A stretch of DNA of 64,000 nt, from positions 98,514,805-98,578,804 of the forward strand of contig NC_134541.1 in NCBI RefSeq assembly GCF_050624435.1. The letters are read 5' to 3'. Each line of letters starts with the position of its first letter. Position 1 is the first letter of the stretch. This document shows positions 10,616-22,934 of this stretch, piece after piece. Origin of the DNA: Tenrec ecaudatus (taxonomy: Eukaryota; Chordata; Mammalia; Afrosoricida; Tenrecidae). A model generated the notes under the pieces. The model was not told where the DNA came from, did not search any database, and worked only from the letters and a program-made list of their open reading frames with translations. The position numbers were made by a program, and so were the translations under genes.

Positions 10616-11275
10616 CATCCACATATCATACAAATCAATAGTTCAATCATATCAAGAAGAGTTGTACAATCCTTACCACAATCAATTTTAGAACTTTTTT
10701 CTTCCTTGTTCTTATTGATATTCATGTAATTATTTTTTTCAAATTTGGCAAAAATGTACACAACAAAACATTCTCCAATTCAACACCTTCTACATGCATA
10801 ATTCAGTGCCATTGATTGTACTCTTTGTGTTGTACAGCCATTACTAATGTCCCTCTCCAAATTATTCCACACCATTAACATAAACGTAATGCCTGCTAGG
10901 CAAAAATTCTTCCTGCCTAACCCATGTAAACCATATGTCAAGTTTGGTTACTTTATTTTTTGTTAGTAATTTTCTTGATATAATACTCACATATCATACA
11001 CTTCCATAGTTAAATCGATTTAAAAAATAGTTGCATATACAGCATCACAATTAGTCCTAATGCTCCCTTCCCTCCCCACTGTTGCATTCATTGATTGTTC
11101 CCCTGTTCCCCTTCCCCTCACCCCGCCCCTATACACCATTGCATCAGTTACTGTCTCTATGCATCCATTCCTTCTGTGCTTCATAAATAAGAAGCCCAAT
11201 AGAAACAGTAAAACACAAAAACAAAATGAGACAGAAAGAAGAAAACAACAATAATAATATAAAGATAAAAATAAA
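10616..11275 (-). mobile_element. L1 3'UTR, antisense, with a repeated end
   Basis: Two successive starts of the same 3' end are visible: 'caatagttcaatcatatcaag' near 10637 and the related 'catagttaaatcg' near 11007. Sequence then runs to 'ccattccttctgtgcttcat'. It continues at about 11670. Confidence 0.6.
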
Positions 11276-11309
11276 GAGTAAGCAAGAAAAGACCATCAAC
11301 AATATTTAA

Positions 11310-11406
11310 AAACCAATAAGAATGTACAGATGTGTTTTACACAAGTGATGTATGTATGGATTATGATCAGAGTTGTATGAGTCCCTAATAAAATGTTTTT
11401 TAAAAA
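11310..11406 (+). mobile_element. L1 3' tail, ~0.1 kb
   Basis: Only the last ~100 bp is present: 'gtacagatgtgttttacac', 'gatgtatgtatgg', 'cctaataaaatg'. Confidence 0.7.
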
Positions 11407-11423
11407 ACAAGAGTTACAGTCTC

Positions 11424-11573
11424 GGGGGGGGGGGGGGGGAGAGGAGCTTATACCAAGGGCCCAAGTAGAAAATGCTTTGGAAATGATGATGGCAACATAT
11501 GTACAAATATGCTTGATACAATTGATGTGTGGGATGTTATAAGAGCCTCCAGTAAAATGATTAAATAAATAAA
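11424..11573 (+). mobile_element. L1 3' tail preceded by a 16-G run
   Basis: A run of 16 G (11424-11439) is followed by 'gagcttataccaagggccc', 'gatgatggcaacatatgtac' and 'cagtaaaatgattaaa'. The G run falls where other copies have a G-rich 'gggagggggg' segment, so it probably expanded from it. Confidence 0.7.
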
Positions 11574-11669
11574 TGTTACCATCTCGGCAAAAAAACAAAA
11601 ACAAAACAATAAGAAATGTCTGCTGTGGAACAATGGAGAAATATTTGAGCCAAGAGCAAATTGAGGTTT

Positions 11670-12118
11670 TGCCAAGAGAGAGATTAACTGACCAAGTATC
11701 ATATTACACCATGGCTCGATCCACCGTAATCAAGTTTATAATCATCTCTGTCTGGAAAGGATCTGCCAGAGACTTCATCGGACTAGGTGTCCTGTAAGTG
11801 GATTTTGGGTTCCCACTGTCCTCTAGAGCTTTCTACAAATCAGGTGTTCATAATTTAAGCTCTGAGACTTTTCCCTTCATCATATTTGGATTTTGTTATT
11901 GTCATCTTTTTTCACATAGGCTGGTGTACTTCTTCCATGTAGACTTAGTTGATGCTTCAATTAGATGGCTGCTTGTTTGAATACAAGCCTTTAAGACCCC
12001 AGGCACTATTCCAGTGATAGCCAGGCATCTGCTTTCTTACACTGCGGTGGAAGCACTCTTACTTTCAGTGATCTCTTCACAAAGGTGAGTATTGAGCAGA
12101 GACATGTTCTAAGAACTT
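11670..12118 (-). mobile_element. L1 3'UTR, antisense, continuation
   Basis: Holds 'ttttgggttcccactgtcctc', 'ggctgcttgtttgaatac' and 'tgatctcttcacaaaggtg', the same order as 6560-6890. Confidence 0.65.
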
Positions 12119-12237
12119 CGACTTGGGGCTAGAATTATGTGGCCGCCCAGAAACCATCTGCTTGTCCCAGGTTATGAATGAATCTGTTTTATTTTGCCAG
12201 TCATATGATGACACAATAAAAAGCCAGAACCAACAAG

Positions 12238-13430
12238 AACAGAATTTTGTTTTCTTTACATTAAGCTGTAGTCCACACGGAGAACTTGCGTCTTCAGTCT
12301 TCATTAACAAGTGCTCCAGGTGGTCTTCACTTTCAGCCAGCAAGGTTGTGTCACCTGAACCACAGGTTGTTGATGAGCCTTCCTCCTATCCCGATGTGAT
12401 GCTCGCTTTCCTGGAGTCTGGCTTCTCCGGTTACTGGCTCAGCATGCAGCTTGAGTAAATATGGTGAAAGGATACAACATTGACATATCTTTTCTGATAC
12501 TAAATGTTTTGTTTGAATGACTGCCTCTTAGTCTATGTATGAGCACAATGAAATGTTCCCAAATCCCCATTTTTGGCAATGTTATCCATAGTTATGAACC
12601 GCACAGCAGAATGCCTTGGCATAATCAATAAAATAAAAGCAAACATCTTTCTGGTAACCTCTGTTTTCAGGAAGATCTAGCTGGCATTGGCCATGATACC
12701 CCTTGTTCCATGTCCTCTTATGAATCCAGCTTACATTTCTGGCTGCTCCCCGTCAATGTATTACTGCAACTCTTTTTGAAGGATAGTCAGCAAAAGTTTA
12801 CTTGCATGGGATATTAAGGATATTGTTCGATAATTTCCATATTCCATTGGCCAAGTAACTGTCTCTCAAATTTCTTGGCTTTGACTAGTAAGTGTCTCCA
12901 GTCTGGCACCAACTTTTTGAAACACTCAATTGGCATTCCATCAGTTCCTGGAGCCAATATCGTCCATTAAGCTTGGATTTCTTCCATCAACATCATCGAT
13001 CCTTAATCATATGCTACCTCTTGAAATTATTGAACACCAATGATCTTTTTGGCATTGTGTCTGTATATTCCTTTGACTTTCTTTTGATGCTTCCTGCATC
13101 ATTTGCCCCCAGAATCCTTCACTATTACACATTGAGACATGATTTGTTTCCTCAGTTCTTTCAGCTTTATGCGTGCTGAGCATGTCTTCTTTTTGGTTGT
13201 CTAACTCTAGGTCTTGGTAGATTTTATTATAATGGTTTACTATGTCTTCTCAAGTTCCCCTTGAATTTTTTTCATTTTTTTTAGCTAATAATTTCTTCCA
13301 TTTACTCCAGCAATTCTATATTTTAAGTTTCAGATTCTCTCCTGATGTCCATAAGGGTTCATGTGTATAATGACCCAAAAAAGGTCTTGTTGAAAAAAGG
13401 TGTTTGAAATTAATAAGTCATAGGTCTTTC
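12238..13430 (-). mobile_element. RTE LINE reverse transcriptase region, antisense
   Basis: Picks up the RTE interrupted at 10615 ('ttttctttacattaagctg') and continues through the reversed YADD neighbourhood ('gccagcaaggttgtgtcacc') into upstream RT sequence ('gaatgccttggcataatcaa', 'ctgcctcttag'). Many indels; no intact frame. Confidence 0.75.
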
Positions 13431-13434
13431 AAAA

Positions 13435-14845
13435 TCCTATCACACAATTTGGGTAGGTAGTATGTTTCTAGAAATATGTTCATTTTTTCTAAGTTTTCAA
13501 ATTTTTTGGTGTACATCCTACATAGTAATTTATTATTACCATTTTATTTCAATTGTTTATGTTGTATGCCTTCTATTTAATTTGTTCTTGTTATTGCGTC
13601 TTCTCCTTAAATATATTTTTGTTTCATTTACAGTGGTTTGTCAATTTTATTAATCCTTTCAAAGAATCAAGGTCTAGTTTTTTTATTCTATTATTTGTGT
13701 TTCATTTACTTCGGCTCTAACCATAATTTCTTTTTTCTTGGGAATTTAAGTCTTTTTTTGTCTTTTTGCTGTTCGTTTTCCAATTGTTTGAAATGATGGG
13801 TTAAGTTGTTGATTTTGCCTTCTTCTCTTCTGATGTTTGTGTTTATTGTTACAATGGTCCTCTGAATATGCTTTTGCTATGTCCCAAATATTTTGGCATG
13901 TTATCTCTTATTTTTGTTTGATTCAAGGAATTTTTAATTCCATCCCTTACCCAGGAGTTTTTAAGCACGGTGTCATTCAATTTCCAAGTATTTTATTTTT
14001 TTTCCAGCTTGATCTTCTGTTGTTTTTGAATTTGATAAGATTGCATATGAGGAGATTCTTTGTAGTATTTTGATATTTTAAAATTTATCGGAACTTATTT
14101 TGTGTTCTAACATATGGTCTATTCTGAAGAAAGTTCAATGTGTTCTAGAAAAGAATGTGCATTGGCTGTTGGGTGGAATTTCTATATACAACTATGAGGA
14201 CAAATTGGTTAAGTGTATTGGTTAAATTTTTATTGGGTTACTTTCTAGCTATCCTGTCTTTCATCAAAAGTGGTGTATTAAATTCTCCTACTATTATTGT
14301 GGAGTTGTCTATTTATCTTTTCAGTTCTATTAAAGTTTGAGGCATCTATTTTGGAGTTCTTTAATTGGGTGCATAGAAGTTTATTCTGATAATATCCTCT
14401 TGTTGGATTGACTTGTAAATCATTATTTTGTTCCTCCTTGTCTCTGTTGTGGCTTTTTGTGTTAAGGCCTATTTAATCAGAAATCAATATTGCCAGTTCT
14501 GCTATTTTTTCTCAGTTGCCATTTGCTTCTTTTTAAATTTTCCATATTTTGATTTTTTGCTTATTTTTGTCTTTGTATCTCAGATGTTCTCTTGAAGACA
14601 GCATACTGATTGGCCATTCTGCTACTCTGTCTCTAACTGGCACATTTGATCCGGTTTCAGTCGGTGTCATTATCAAAGGCATGTGTTCACTGCTGTTATT
14701 TTGCTGTCTTTGTTGTGGTTGTTCTGATCATGTCCATTATATGTATGTTTTTGTGCCTACTTCACTTTAAGAATTATTTTATCATTTCCTTTTTGATATA
14801 TTTTAGTGTTTATTGAATATGATTTTTTTGGGTGCTGAGTTAGCT
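13435..14845 (-). mobile_element. L1 ORF2 endonuclease-side sequence, antisense
   Basis: Continues directly from the L1 text ending near 9200: 'ggtagtatgtttctagaaat', 'ggtttgtcaattttatt', 'gctatgtcccaaatatttt', 'aattctcctactattattg'. T-rich on the + strand, as expected for antisense L1. Riddled with stops. Confidence 0.8.
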
Positions 14846-15347
14846 TTTTGTGCCAACCTGGCCGATAAACACATGTGGGGTTAATTGAAGGGCGGAGAGA
14901 TAAATGGCTCAGTGAGCCTCGCCTTTCTAGGTTTTGGGTCTCTTGCTTTGTAATATTGGACCAGGGTGCAGTTGCCTTGGCCAGTTCCCTGTTAAACTGG
15001 TAGGGCTCACTTCCTGCAAGACATCCCCAAGGAGAAGCTGCATGGACCTACCCTGATGCAGCCCTGGGTGCTGGAGCAGTCATGTGGAGACCCCTGCCAG
15101 CGCTGAGATGCTTACACATTCACTGATTCGGCTTTCCTCCTTCAGTCAGTGTCATCGCATGTGTTTTGTGAGATGGAGGAGGACTTTGTGGACTGGTGTC
15201 AGACATATGGGTTAATGTTGGACTTGTGAGTTTGGGCAGCATTGGGTTGGGATGTTTTCTTGATGAACCCTTAACCTTTATCTAAAACTCTGTCTGATAG
15301 ATGCGTTTCTGTGGATTTGTTTCTCTAAAGTACCCAGACTAACCAGG
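14846..15347 (-). mobile_element. Unclassified ~0.5 kb element, copy E
   Basis: Reverse complement of the family at 46926-47431: 'tgccaacctggccgataaac', 'aggcaagtc'-like middle, 'cctgccagcgctgagatg', and the end 'tttgtttctctaaagtaccc'. Confidence 0.65.
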
Positions 15348-15349
15348 CG

Positions 15350-16110
15350 CTGTTTGGTGGTGTTGAGTCCTTTCTGGCCATGTGCCATCCTCACAATCAT
15401 TTCTATGCTTAAACCCATCATTGCAGCCACAGTGGCAACCCATCTTCCTCTTTTCCACCGCCCCCTATGTTGCCAACCATGGCGTCCTTCTCCAGAGAGT
15501 GGTCCAACCTGACAGCATGTCCACAGTACCTGAGATGAAGTCTTGCCATTCTAGCCTCCAAGGAGCATTCTGGCTTTACTTTTTCCATGACATACTTGTT
15601 TGTTCTTTTGGTAGTTCAGGGTACTTTCAATATTCCTTGCAAGCACCATAGTTGCAATGCATCGAATCTTCTTCATTCTTCCTTACGCAATGTCCAACTT
15701 TGATACACATAAGGAGCAATGAAAAATGCCATGACTTGGGTCAGGTACACCTGAGTCCTCAGAGTAACATTCTTGATCTTCAACACTGTAGAGGTCTTGT
15801 GCAGCAGATTCACCTAATGTCATGTATCGCTTGATCTCTTGACTATGGCTTTCATGAGCATTGGTTGTGGATCCATGCAAGATGAAATCCTTAACAACGT
15901 CAGTCTTTTCTCCATTTATTATGATGTTACTTATTGATCCAGTTGTGAGGAATTTGGTCCTCTTTATATTGAATTGTAATCCATATGGAAGGCTGCAATC
16001 CTTGACCTCCAGCAGCAAGTCCTCTTTGCCTTCAGCAAGCAAGGTTATCTGCATATTGCAGGTTGTTAATAAACCCATCCTCTAATCCCAACACTGTATT
16101 CTTCCTCATA
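15350..16110 (-). mobile_element. RTE LINE 3' half, antisense
   Basis: Runs from the 3' end ('ggtggtgttgagtcctttct') through 'cctccaaggagcattctgg' to the YADD region ('gcaagcaaggttatctgcat'). Inserted in or beside the antisense L1. Confidence 0.8.
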
Positions 16111-16317
16111 TAATATAAAGAAGAATTTTTCTTTGAGGTTACTTTAATTTATTATCTTTCACACTTAAAACAACATGTTCTATCTTGATATCACCATGAC
16201 TTACTTTTCTTTTGAACATTCCATACTGTCATTTCCTCATTTTACCTTGAAGTTGTCATCATTTACAAATTGATGTCTCAGAATTCCCATTTTCAATCTT
16301 TTAAGCATATTTTACTT
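16111..16317. other. AT-rich DNA of uncertain origin
   Basis: Could be decayed RTE or L1 sequence; I cannot assign it and see no gene. Confidence 0.3.
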
Positions 16318-16522
16318 TTTGTACTTCTGTATGGTGCAATGGGTTACACCTTGGGCTGCCAACCACAGAGACAGTAGTTCAAAACTACCAGGCACTTTAC
16401 AGGAGAAAGATGAGGCCTTTTTCTTCCATACAAATTTACAGTCTCAGAAACCCACAGGGATAATTCTACTCCTTCTGAAGAGTTGCTATGACTTGACATT
16501 AACTTTGGTTTTGGTTTCTATT
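16318..16522 (+). mobile_element. AfroSINE
   Basis: 'atggtgcaatgggttacacc', 'agtagttcaaaactacc', 'aggagaaagatgaggcc' and the end 'gacattaactttggttttgg' mark a diverged full-length copy. Confidence 0.75.
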
Positions 16523-16529
16523 TGGGATA

Positions 16530-17060
16530 ATTTCTAAGTGATATTGTCGTCTGTATTATCTTAAATAAGTGTCTGCTATAGTTGGTTCCCTGAAGGATTC
16601 CCTTTGGCAGGATTGGTTTGACAAATTTCCTTAATTTCTGTTTTTCTGGAATTGTACTAATTTTCCATTGAATTTGAGGGGCAACTTTGATCAATAGAAA
16701 CATTCTTTTCCTTTCACCCGATAGATTTCTGGCATGATTGCCTCGAAAAATCAGAGCTTAATCTTATTGGTTCTCCTTTGTAGATCACTTACTGGTTTTT
16801 TGTTTTGTTTTTTAATTGAGCTGCTATCAGAATTCTTTGTTTTGGCAAGTTTCCGTATGGTTTGTCTTAATTATATTCTTTTGGTATCTATCTACCTATT
16901 TCAGGTTCATTGAGGTTCTTGGGTGCATTATATTCTCATCTTTCATGACAGAGATGTTTTCTTCCAACAATTGTTTGGCGGCTTCCTCTGAGCTCTTTTC
17001 TTTGGTCTCTTTCTGTTGTAGAAGGTCTGGGTAGTGTTGCCGCCTGCTCTGCTATCTTGG
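16530..17060 (-). mobile_element. L1 5' region remnant, antisense
   Basis: T-rich text ('gatagatttctggcatgatt', 'ctctttctgttgtagaaggtc') resembles antisense L1 upstream of ORF2. Assignment to ORF1 or 5'UTR is uncertain. Confidence 0.4.
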
Positions 17061-17071
17061 ATCAACTCAAC

Positions 17072-17250
17072 AAACCTACTAAACAAACAAACTCACTGTC
17101 ACTGAGTCCACGAGTCGATGCCAATTCATGTTGAACCTATAGGACAGGGTAAAACTGCCCCTGTGAGGTTCCAAGACTGTAACTTCTTCCTTGGAGAGAC
17201 TGGTGGTTTATGCATTGGGCTGTTAACTCAAGGTCAGCAGTTCAAAACCA
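17072..17250. mobile_element. AfroSINE pieces joined tail-out (reverse then forward)
   Basis: 17072-17195 is reverse AfroSINE ('aaactcactgtcactgagtc', 'ctataggacagggtaaaact'). From about 17200 the text reads as the forward 5' end ('ctggtggtttatgcattggg', 'aaggtcagcagttcaaaacc'). Confidence 0.55.
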
Positions 17251-17259
17251 CATTTTGGG

Positions 17260-18228
17260 AAATCAGCGTCATCACAAAGACGAGACATATAAAATGAGTC
17301 CTGGGAAGGTTTCCAGTGGAGAACTCCCATCTGTATAGGACTTTAAATAGCTGAGTTGGGGAAGTAGATTGGCCGTCCTTTCTTCTGATATGTCCCTGGG
17401 TAAATGCAAACCTCCTATCTTTGGGTTAGTGGCTGTATGTGTTAAGCACACGTGCCACCCAAGGTTTCCACAGTGATGGCACATGGTTCTTATATGTACC
17501 AGGAGGAGTTTCAGGTACTTCACCTGTACCCGCTTACTTGTTCCTATAACAAACTCCAGGAAATAGGTGCCCTGTCTTCCCAACCCCCCTGATGCCATCC
17601 TCCGCTGCTTACAGTCAATGGCATAGTGACAAGAGGGGCCAGGATCTGGGGCAGATTTGGGACCATTTAGTAAAGGGGTAAAAAGCTTTATATGTGGGTT
17701 TTCTGTGCCTGGAGAGGACTCAGACCTTGGGAGCATTCCTTGAGATTTGTACACTGGACCCATTTTTGTGTTCACTGTGCCTCCCCCACCGCCCAAGGGG
17801 GGCCACGGTTATGCAGCTGAGTCCAGGCACTGCGAATGAATGCCGAACCTGCAGAGCCCAGTTGGGGAGAAGAAAACCACCGGCTTCTTGGTCAAAATCA
17901 CTGACTGCCTCCCTGAACATAGCTTTGCGGGTAGTTTCCTGAGATCTGATTTTCCGTAGCCGAACAAAGGAAAGACGCGCCTGTGGGCTGCAGACCTGGG
18001 GAAATACAGTGGAGTTTGCTGAGGCAAATCCACCCAAACAAGAGAAAACTAGAAACTGAAGTGTTTGATTTTCTTTTTCTCCTTCTGGTCGGTAGAGACG
18101 TGCACAGTCCACGGCTGCCTATCTGTCCCCTTATAAAGATGCCGAGGAGAGAGGCAGCAGCTGTGTTCCTGTCTTCTCAAGGCGGGCCACGCTAAGATTC
18201 TCATTATGTACCCAGCTGGGGAGCCAAA
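17260..18228. other. Single-copy DNA with unassigned open frames
   Basis: Moderately GC-rich. Open frames on both strands (e.g. 17720-18112 minus, 130 codons; 17272-17796 minus, 174 codons) have no domain, signal or composition I recognise. Overlapping open frames on both strands suggest chance rather than an exon. Confidence 0.35.
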
Positions 18229-18310
18229 CCAACCAGGTGCCATTGAGTCAACGGTGGCTCACGGAAGCCATGTATTTAAGCATGGAGCTTCATCGGATTT
18301 TCAGTGGTAG
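18229..18310 (-). mobile_element. AfroSINE variant, partial
   Basis: 'accaggtgccattgagtcaac' followed by 'ttcatcggattttcagtgg' matches the reverse 3' part of the variant also seen at 50535 and 24540. Confidence 0.45.
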
Positions 18311-18314
18311 ATTT

Positions 18315-18615
18315 AAAAAGAAAAGCATTTTATTGGGGGCTCGTACAACTCATCACAAGCCATCCATCCATCCATTGTGTCGAGCACATTTATACATTTG
18401 TTGTCATCATTTTCAAAACATGTTCTTTCTACTTGAGTGCTTGGCATCAGCTTCTCATTTCCGCCCCCTCCCTCCCCGACTCCATCCCTCATGAACCCTT
18501 GATAATTTATGTTATCACTATTTTTTCATGTCTTACACTGACCGATGTCTCCCTTCACCCACTTTTCTGTTGTCCATCCCCCTGGGAGAGGGTGATAGGT
18601 AGATCATTGGAGACC
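18315..18615 (-). mobile_element. L1 3' end, antisense
   Basis: Starts with the reversed tail ('gcattttattgggggctcg'), then 'tacatttgttgtcatcattt' and 'cccctgggagagggtgatag'. It is the mirror of 22600-22900. Confidence 0.8.
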
Positions 18616-18621
18616 TTTTGT

Positions 18622-20830
18622 TGTCATGGTTGTTAGGTGCCCTAGAGTCTGTTCTGACCCATAGGGGCCCTACACACAACAGAATGAAACATTACCTGGT
18701 TTTGTACCATCCTCACAATTGTTTCTGTACCTGAGCCCAATGTTGCCGCCACTGTGTCAATGCATCCTATTGAAGGCCTTCCTCTCCTTCACTGTCCCTC
18801 CACTTTCCCAAGCATGATGCCCTTCTCCAGGGACTAGTCTCTCTTGACAACATGTCCACAGTGTGCGAGATGAAGCCTCGCCATCCTTGAGTCTAAAGCG
18901 CACTCTTGCCATACTTCTCCCACGACAGATTAGCTTAGCCTTCTAGCAGTCCCTGGTACTTCCGACGGGCTCCACCAGAACTACAGCTCTTCAATCTTCT
19001 CTATGCCCATCTTTCACAAGCATATGCGGTGATTGAAAATACCATGGCGTGGGCCAGGCACACCTTAGTCCTGAAAACCGCATCTTCGCTTTTAAATACT
19101 CTAAAGAGGTTTTGTGCAGGTAGATTTACCTAATGAAAGATATTTTTTTGATCTCTTGACTGCTGCTTCCATGAGACTTGATTGTGGCGAGACAAAATCC
19201 TTGACAACATCAATCTTTTCTTCATTTGTCATGAAGGCCCTACCAATCGATCCAGGTTAGGATTTTGGTAGCACAACACCGAGTTGTCATCCACACTGAA
19301 GGCTGCAATCCTTGAACTTCATCAGCAAGTACTTCAAGTCCTCCTCACTTTCAACAAGCAGAGTTATGCTATCTGCATATTGCAAGTTGTTAATAAGCCT
19401 TCCTCCAATCCTGATGCCACATCCTTCTTCAAATAATCCAGCTTCTCTGATTATTTGTTCCTCATATGGCTTAAAACTTTCCTAATTTTAGACCATGCCA
19501 CATTACCTTGTTCTGTTCACACAACTGCCCTTGATACATGTACAAGTTCTGCATGAGGACTACAAAGTGTTCTCAAATTCCCATTCTTCTTACGGTTGTA
19601 CATATTTTTGTAATATTCCACACGGCTGAATGCCTTGGCATAGTCAATAAAACACAAGTAAATATTGTTCTGGTCTGTGCTTTCATCCAAGATCCATCTG
19701 ATATCATTAATGTTATGCCTCACGCCACATCTTCTGAATCTGGCTTGAACCTTTGGCAGCTCCCTATCGGTGTACTGCTGCAACTGTTGTTGGATGATCT
19801 TCAGCAACATTTTATATGCAGGTGATATCATGATATTTGTGTATAGTTTGAGCATTCTGTTGGGTCACTTTTCTTTGGCATGGGTACAAATATGGATCTC
19901 TTCCAGGCAGTTGGCCAAGTAGCTGCCTTCCAAATGTCCTAAATGAGTAAGTGGTTCCAGTGCTTCATCAGCTTTTTGAAACATTTCAATTCATATTCCA
20001 TGAATTCCCACAGCCTAGTTTTTGGCTAATGCTTTCATTGCAGCTTGAATATCATCCTTAAGTTCCATTGGTCTTGCTACTTCCCCAAATGGTGGCATGC
20101 CAACTAGTTCTTTTGGTACAGTGACTCTGTATTCTTTCCACCTTCGTTTGATGTTTCCTGCATCATTCAATATTTTTCCAATAGAATCTTTCAATATTGC
20201 AACTTGAATTTATTTGGGTTATTCTAGTTAAAGATATGCTGAGCATGTTTCCTTTTTGGTTTTCTAATTCTACAAATTAGATGTTTTTACACATTTCATT
20301 ATATTTGATTTTTTTTCCTGGAGCTGCTCTTTGAAATTTATGTGCAGCTCTTTGATGCCTTCCTTTCATCTATTTGCTTTAGCTATTCTACAAGTGAGAG
20401 TACGTTTCAGAGTCCCTTCTGACATCCACTTTGATCTTCTTTCTCTTCTGACTTTTAAATGCTGTTTTGTTTTCTTCATGGTTTTCTTATGGTCCTCCCA
20501 CAGCCCTTCAGGTCTTCTGCAATTAGTGCTCAGCGCATCAAATCTGTTCTTGAGATTCAGGTGGGACAGACCCAAGGTCATATTTTGGTTCCTTGGACTT
20601 GTTTTAATTTTCTTCAGCGTAAGCTGAATTGTTTCATAGTCAGACCCTGGCCTGGTTTTAGCTGCTACTACTGAGCTTTTCCACTGTTACTTCCCTCAGA
20701 TATATTCTATTTGATTTCTGTGTATTCCGTCTGGGGAAGTCCATGTGTACAGTTGCCCTTTGTGCTGCTGAAAAAGGCATTTGCTGTGGCTAAATCATTG
20801 GTCTTGCACAATGTGACCGACGCTCTGGAG
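18622..20830 (-). mobile_element. RTE LINE, 2.2 kb antisense copy (longest here)
   Basis: Runs from the 3' end ('ttgttaggtgccctagagtc') through the RT YADD neighbourhood ('gcagagttatgctatctgc'), the upstream RT ('gccttggcatagtcaataaa'), and a stretch near 20700-20820 ('gatttctgtgtattccgtc') known from the BovB/RTE linker between endonuclease and RT. In the minus strand a readable piece at 19517-19855 includes RT text ending near 'CFIDYAKAFSRVEYYK', the catalytic-aspartate block of RTE RT. Numerous stops make it inactive. Confidence 0.85.
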
Positions 20831-20831
20831 C

Positions 20832-21235
20832 TTGAAGGCTGTGGAGTGGATCTGTCAAGCTCTTCATTTGCTGATGGGGTCAGATTCAAGGTAAGCAGAA
20901 ACAGCAAAAATCTGCTAATGAAGGAACTTGGAGTGTGGGAATATGAAGCTAGGAAAACAAAGTCATCAGAAAGGAAATGAACATCGTCCTCCAGGCCTGG
21001 TGGGCCAGGATGTGCTCTACTCTCTCTTCCTCCCCCTTCATTTGCTCCCGTGTGCTCCGATCAGATGTGCCTGTCTCCCGGAGCTGCAAATTCAGTGCCG
21101 TCCTCTGAAATAAATTCTTCTGGGAGGAGGGGCAAGTGTCCACGTAGTTGGGATTGGGGCCGGCCCCTCTGATCTCTCCACTGGTTCCCTGCTCAGAGCA
21201 TTCAATCCACAGAGAAGACCTTATGGCTGGCCCCA
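20832..21235. other. Single-copy DNA, no gene seen
   Basis: Short competing open frames on both strands only. Left part may include further RTE linker sequence. Confidence 0.3.
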
Positions 21236-22930
21236 CTATGAGACATGAAATCCCTCACTGACCCATAGCCCTACAGGGGACAACACTGGAGACATAGTGT
21301 GGGAATTGCGCCCAATCTGATCCCACTACACCGAGGCAAAACACTAAGGGTGTGCAACAGAATAGCAAGGGGAACAGAGCAGTGAAATCCCCAGGGAATA
21401 CCAAAAATAGACTTTGGGGTCAGGGCTTGGCCCTCCATCAGAATTGACTGGAAAACACCCCCAAAGGCCAACAAACAGTCCTTGAACTAACTACAAGCTT
21501 TTCTTTCTTGTATGTTTTTTTTTTTTGTCATTGGCTTCTTGTTGTTGTTTTGTTTTGTTGCTTGGTTTTGCTGTGTCTTGTTTTTGTGCATGTTATTATC
21601 TCCGCAGGTCTTTCTAAATAAGATAGGCTGGATGAACAACCTGGAGGAGAAAACAACGGGACTGACAGTTCCATGGGGGCATGGGGGAAGGGGGGAAGGA
21701 AGTGGTGTTAACAAACTCAGGGGCAAGGAACAACAAGTGATCCAAATCAGTGGTGAGGAGGATGTAGAAGACCTGATAGGGTGTGATCAAGGGTAATGCA
21801 ACCAAGAGGAATTACTGAAACTTAAATGAAGGCTGAGCATGATAGTGGGACAAGAAGAAAGTCGAAGGAAATAGAAGAAAGAGCAAAGGGCATCTATAGA
21901 GGTCTAAATACAGGCATGTACATATGTAAATATATTTATATATGATGACGTGGAAATAGATGTAGGTGTATAAATGTATAGGTTTAGTATTAAGGTAGCA
22001 GATGGACATTGGGCCTCCACTCAAGTACCCCCTCAATGCAAGAATACTTTGTTCTATTAAACTGGCATTTCATGATGCTCACCTTCCCAACACAGTGGCT
22101 GAAGACAAAGTGGGTGCATAAGCAAATGTGGTGAGGAAAGCTGATGGTTCCCGGCTATCAAAAGATATAGCTTCTGGGGTCGTACAGGCTTGAAGGTAAA
22201 CAAGCGGCCATTTAGCTCAGAAGCAACAAAGCCCACATGGGAGAAGCACACCAGCCTGTGTATTCACGAGGTGTCGAAGGGATCAGGTATCTAGCATCAA
22301 AGAACAAAAACTCATATCATTGTGAATAAGGGGGAGTGTAGAGTGGAGACCCAAAGCCCAACTGTAGGCAATTGGACATCCCCTTACAGAAGGGGATGCA
22401 GTGTAGCAACGATGAAACATACAACTTTCCTCTAGTTCCTAAATGCATCATCCCCTCACCCCCACTATCATGATACCAATTCTACATTAAAAATCTGGCT
22501 AGACCAGAGGATGTACACTGGTACAGATAGGAACTGGAAACAGGGAATCCAGGACTAGTGGTGTGAGTGGTGATACCGGGAGGCTGGAAGGAGGGTAGGG
22601 TGGAAAGGGGGAACCGATTACAAGGATCTACATATAACCTCCTCCCTGGTGGATGGACAACAGAAAAGTGGGTGAAGGGAGATGTCAGACAGTGTAAGAT
22701 ATGACAAAATAATAATTCATAAATTATCATGAGGGAGGTTCATGAGGGAGGGGGGATCAGGGAAGGAGGGAAAAATGAGGAGCTGATGGCAGGGGCTTAA
22801 GTGGAGAGCAAATGTTTTGAGAATGATGAGGGCAATGAATGTACAAATGTGCTTCACACAATTGATGTATGTATGGATTGTGATAAGAGTTGTATGTGCC
22901 TCTCATAGAATAATTATAAAAAGAGAAATG
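21236..22930 (+). mobile_element. Long L1 3'UTR, sense
   Basis: The most complete 3'UTR here. Left part 'atagccctacaggggacaac' and 'ttgttgttgttttgttttg', middle 'ggtgaggaaagctgatgg' and 'gcttgaaggtaaacaagcgg', right part 'caattctacattaaaaatc', 'ggatctacatataacctcc', 'attgatgtatgtatgg'. No ORF2 precedes it, so the copy is 5'-truncated or the coding part was lost. Confidence 0.75.
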
Positions 22931-22934
22931 AAGC

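Noticed and set aside
17272-18112. Overlapping minus-strand frames of 174 and 130 codons as exons
   Set aside because: Plus-strand frames are equally open, no domain is recognisable and codon phases conflict.
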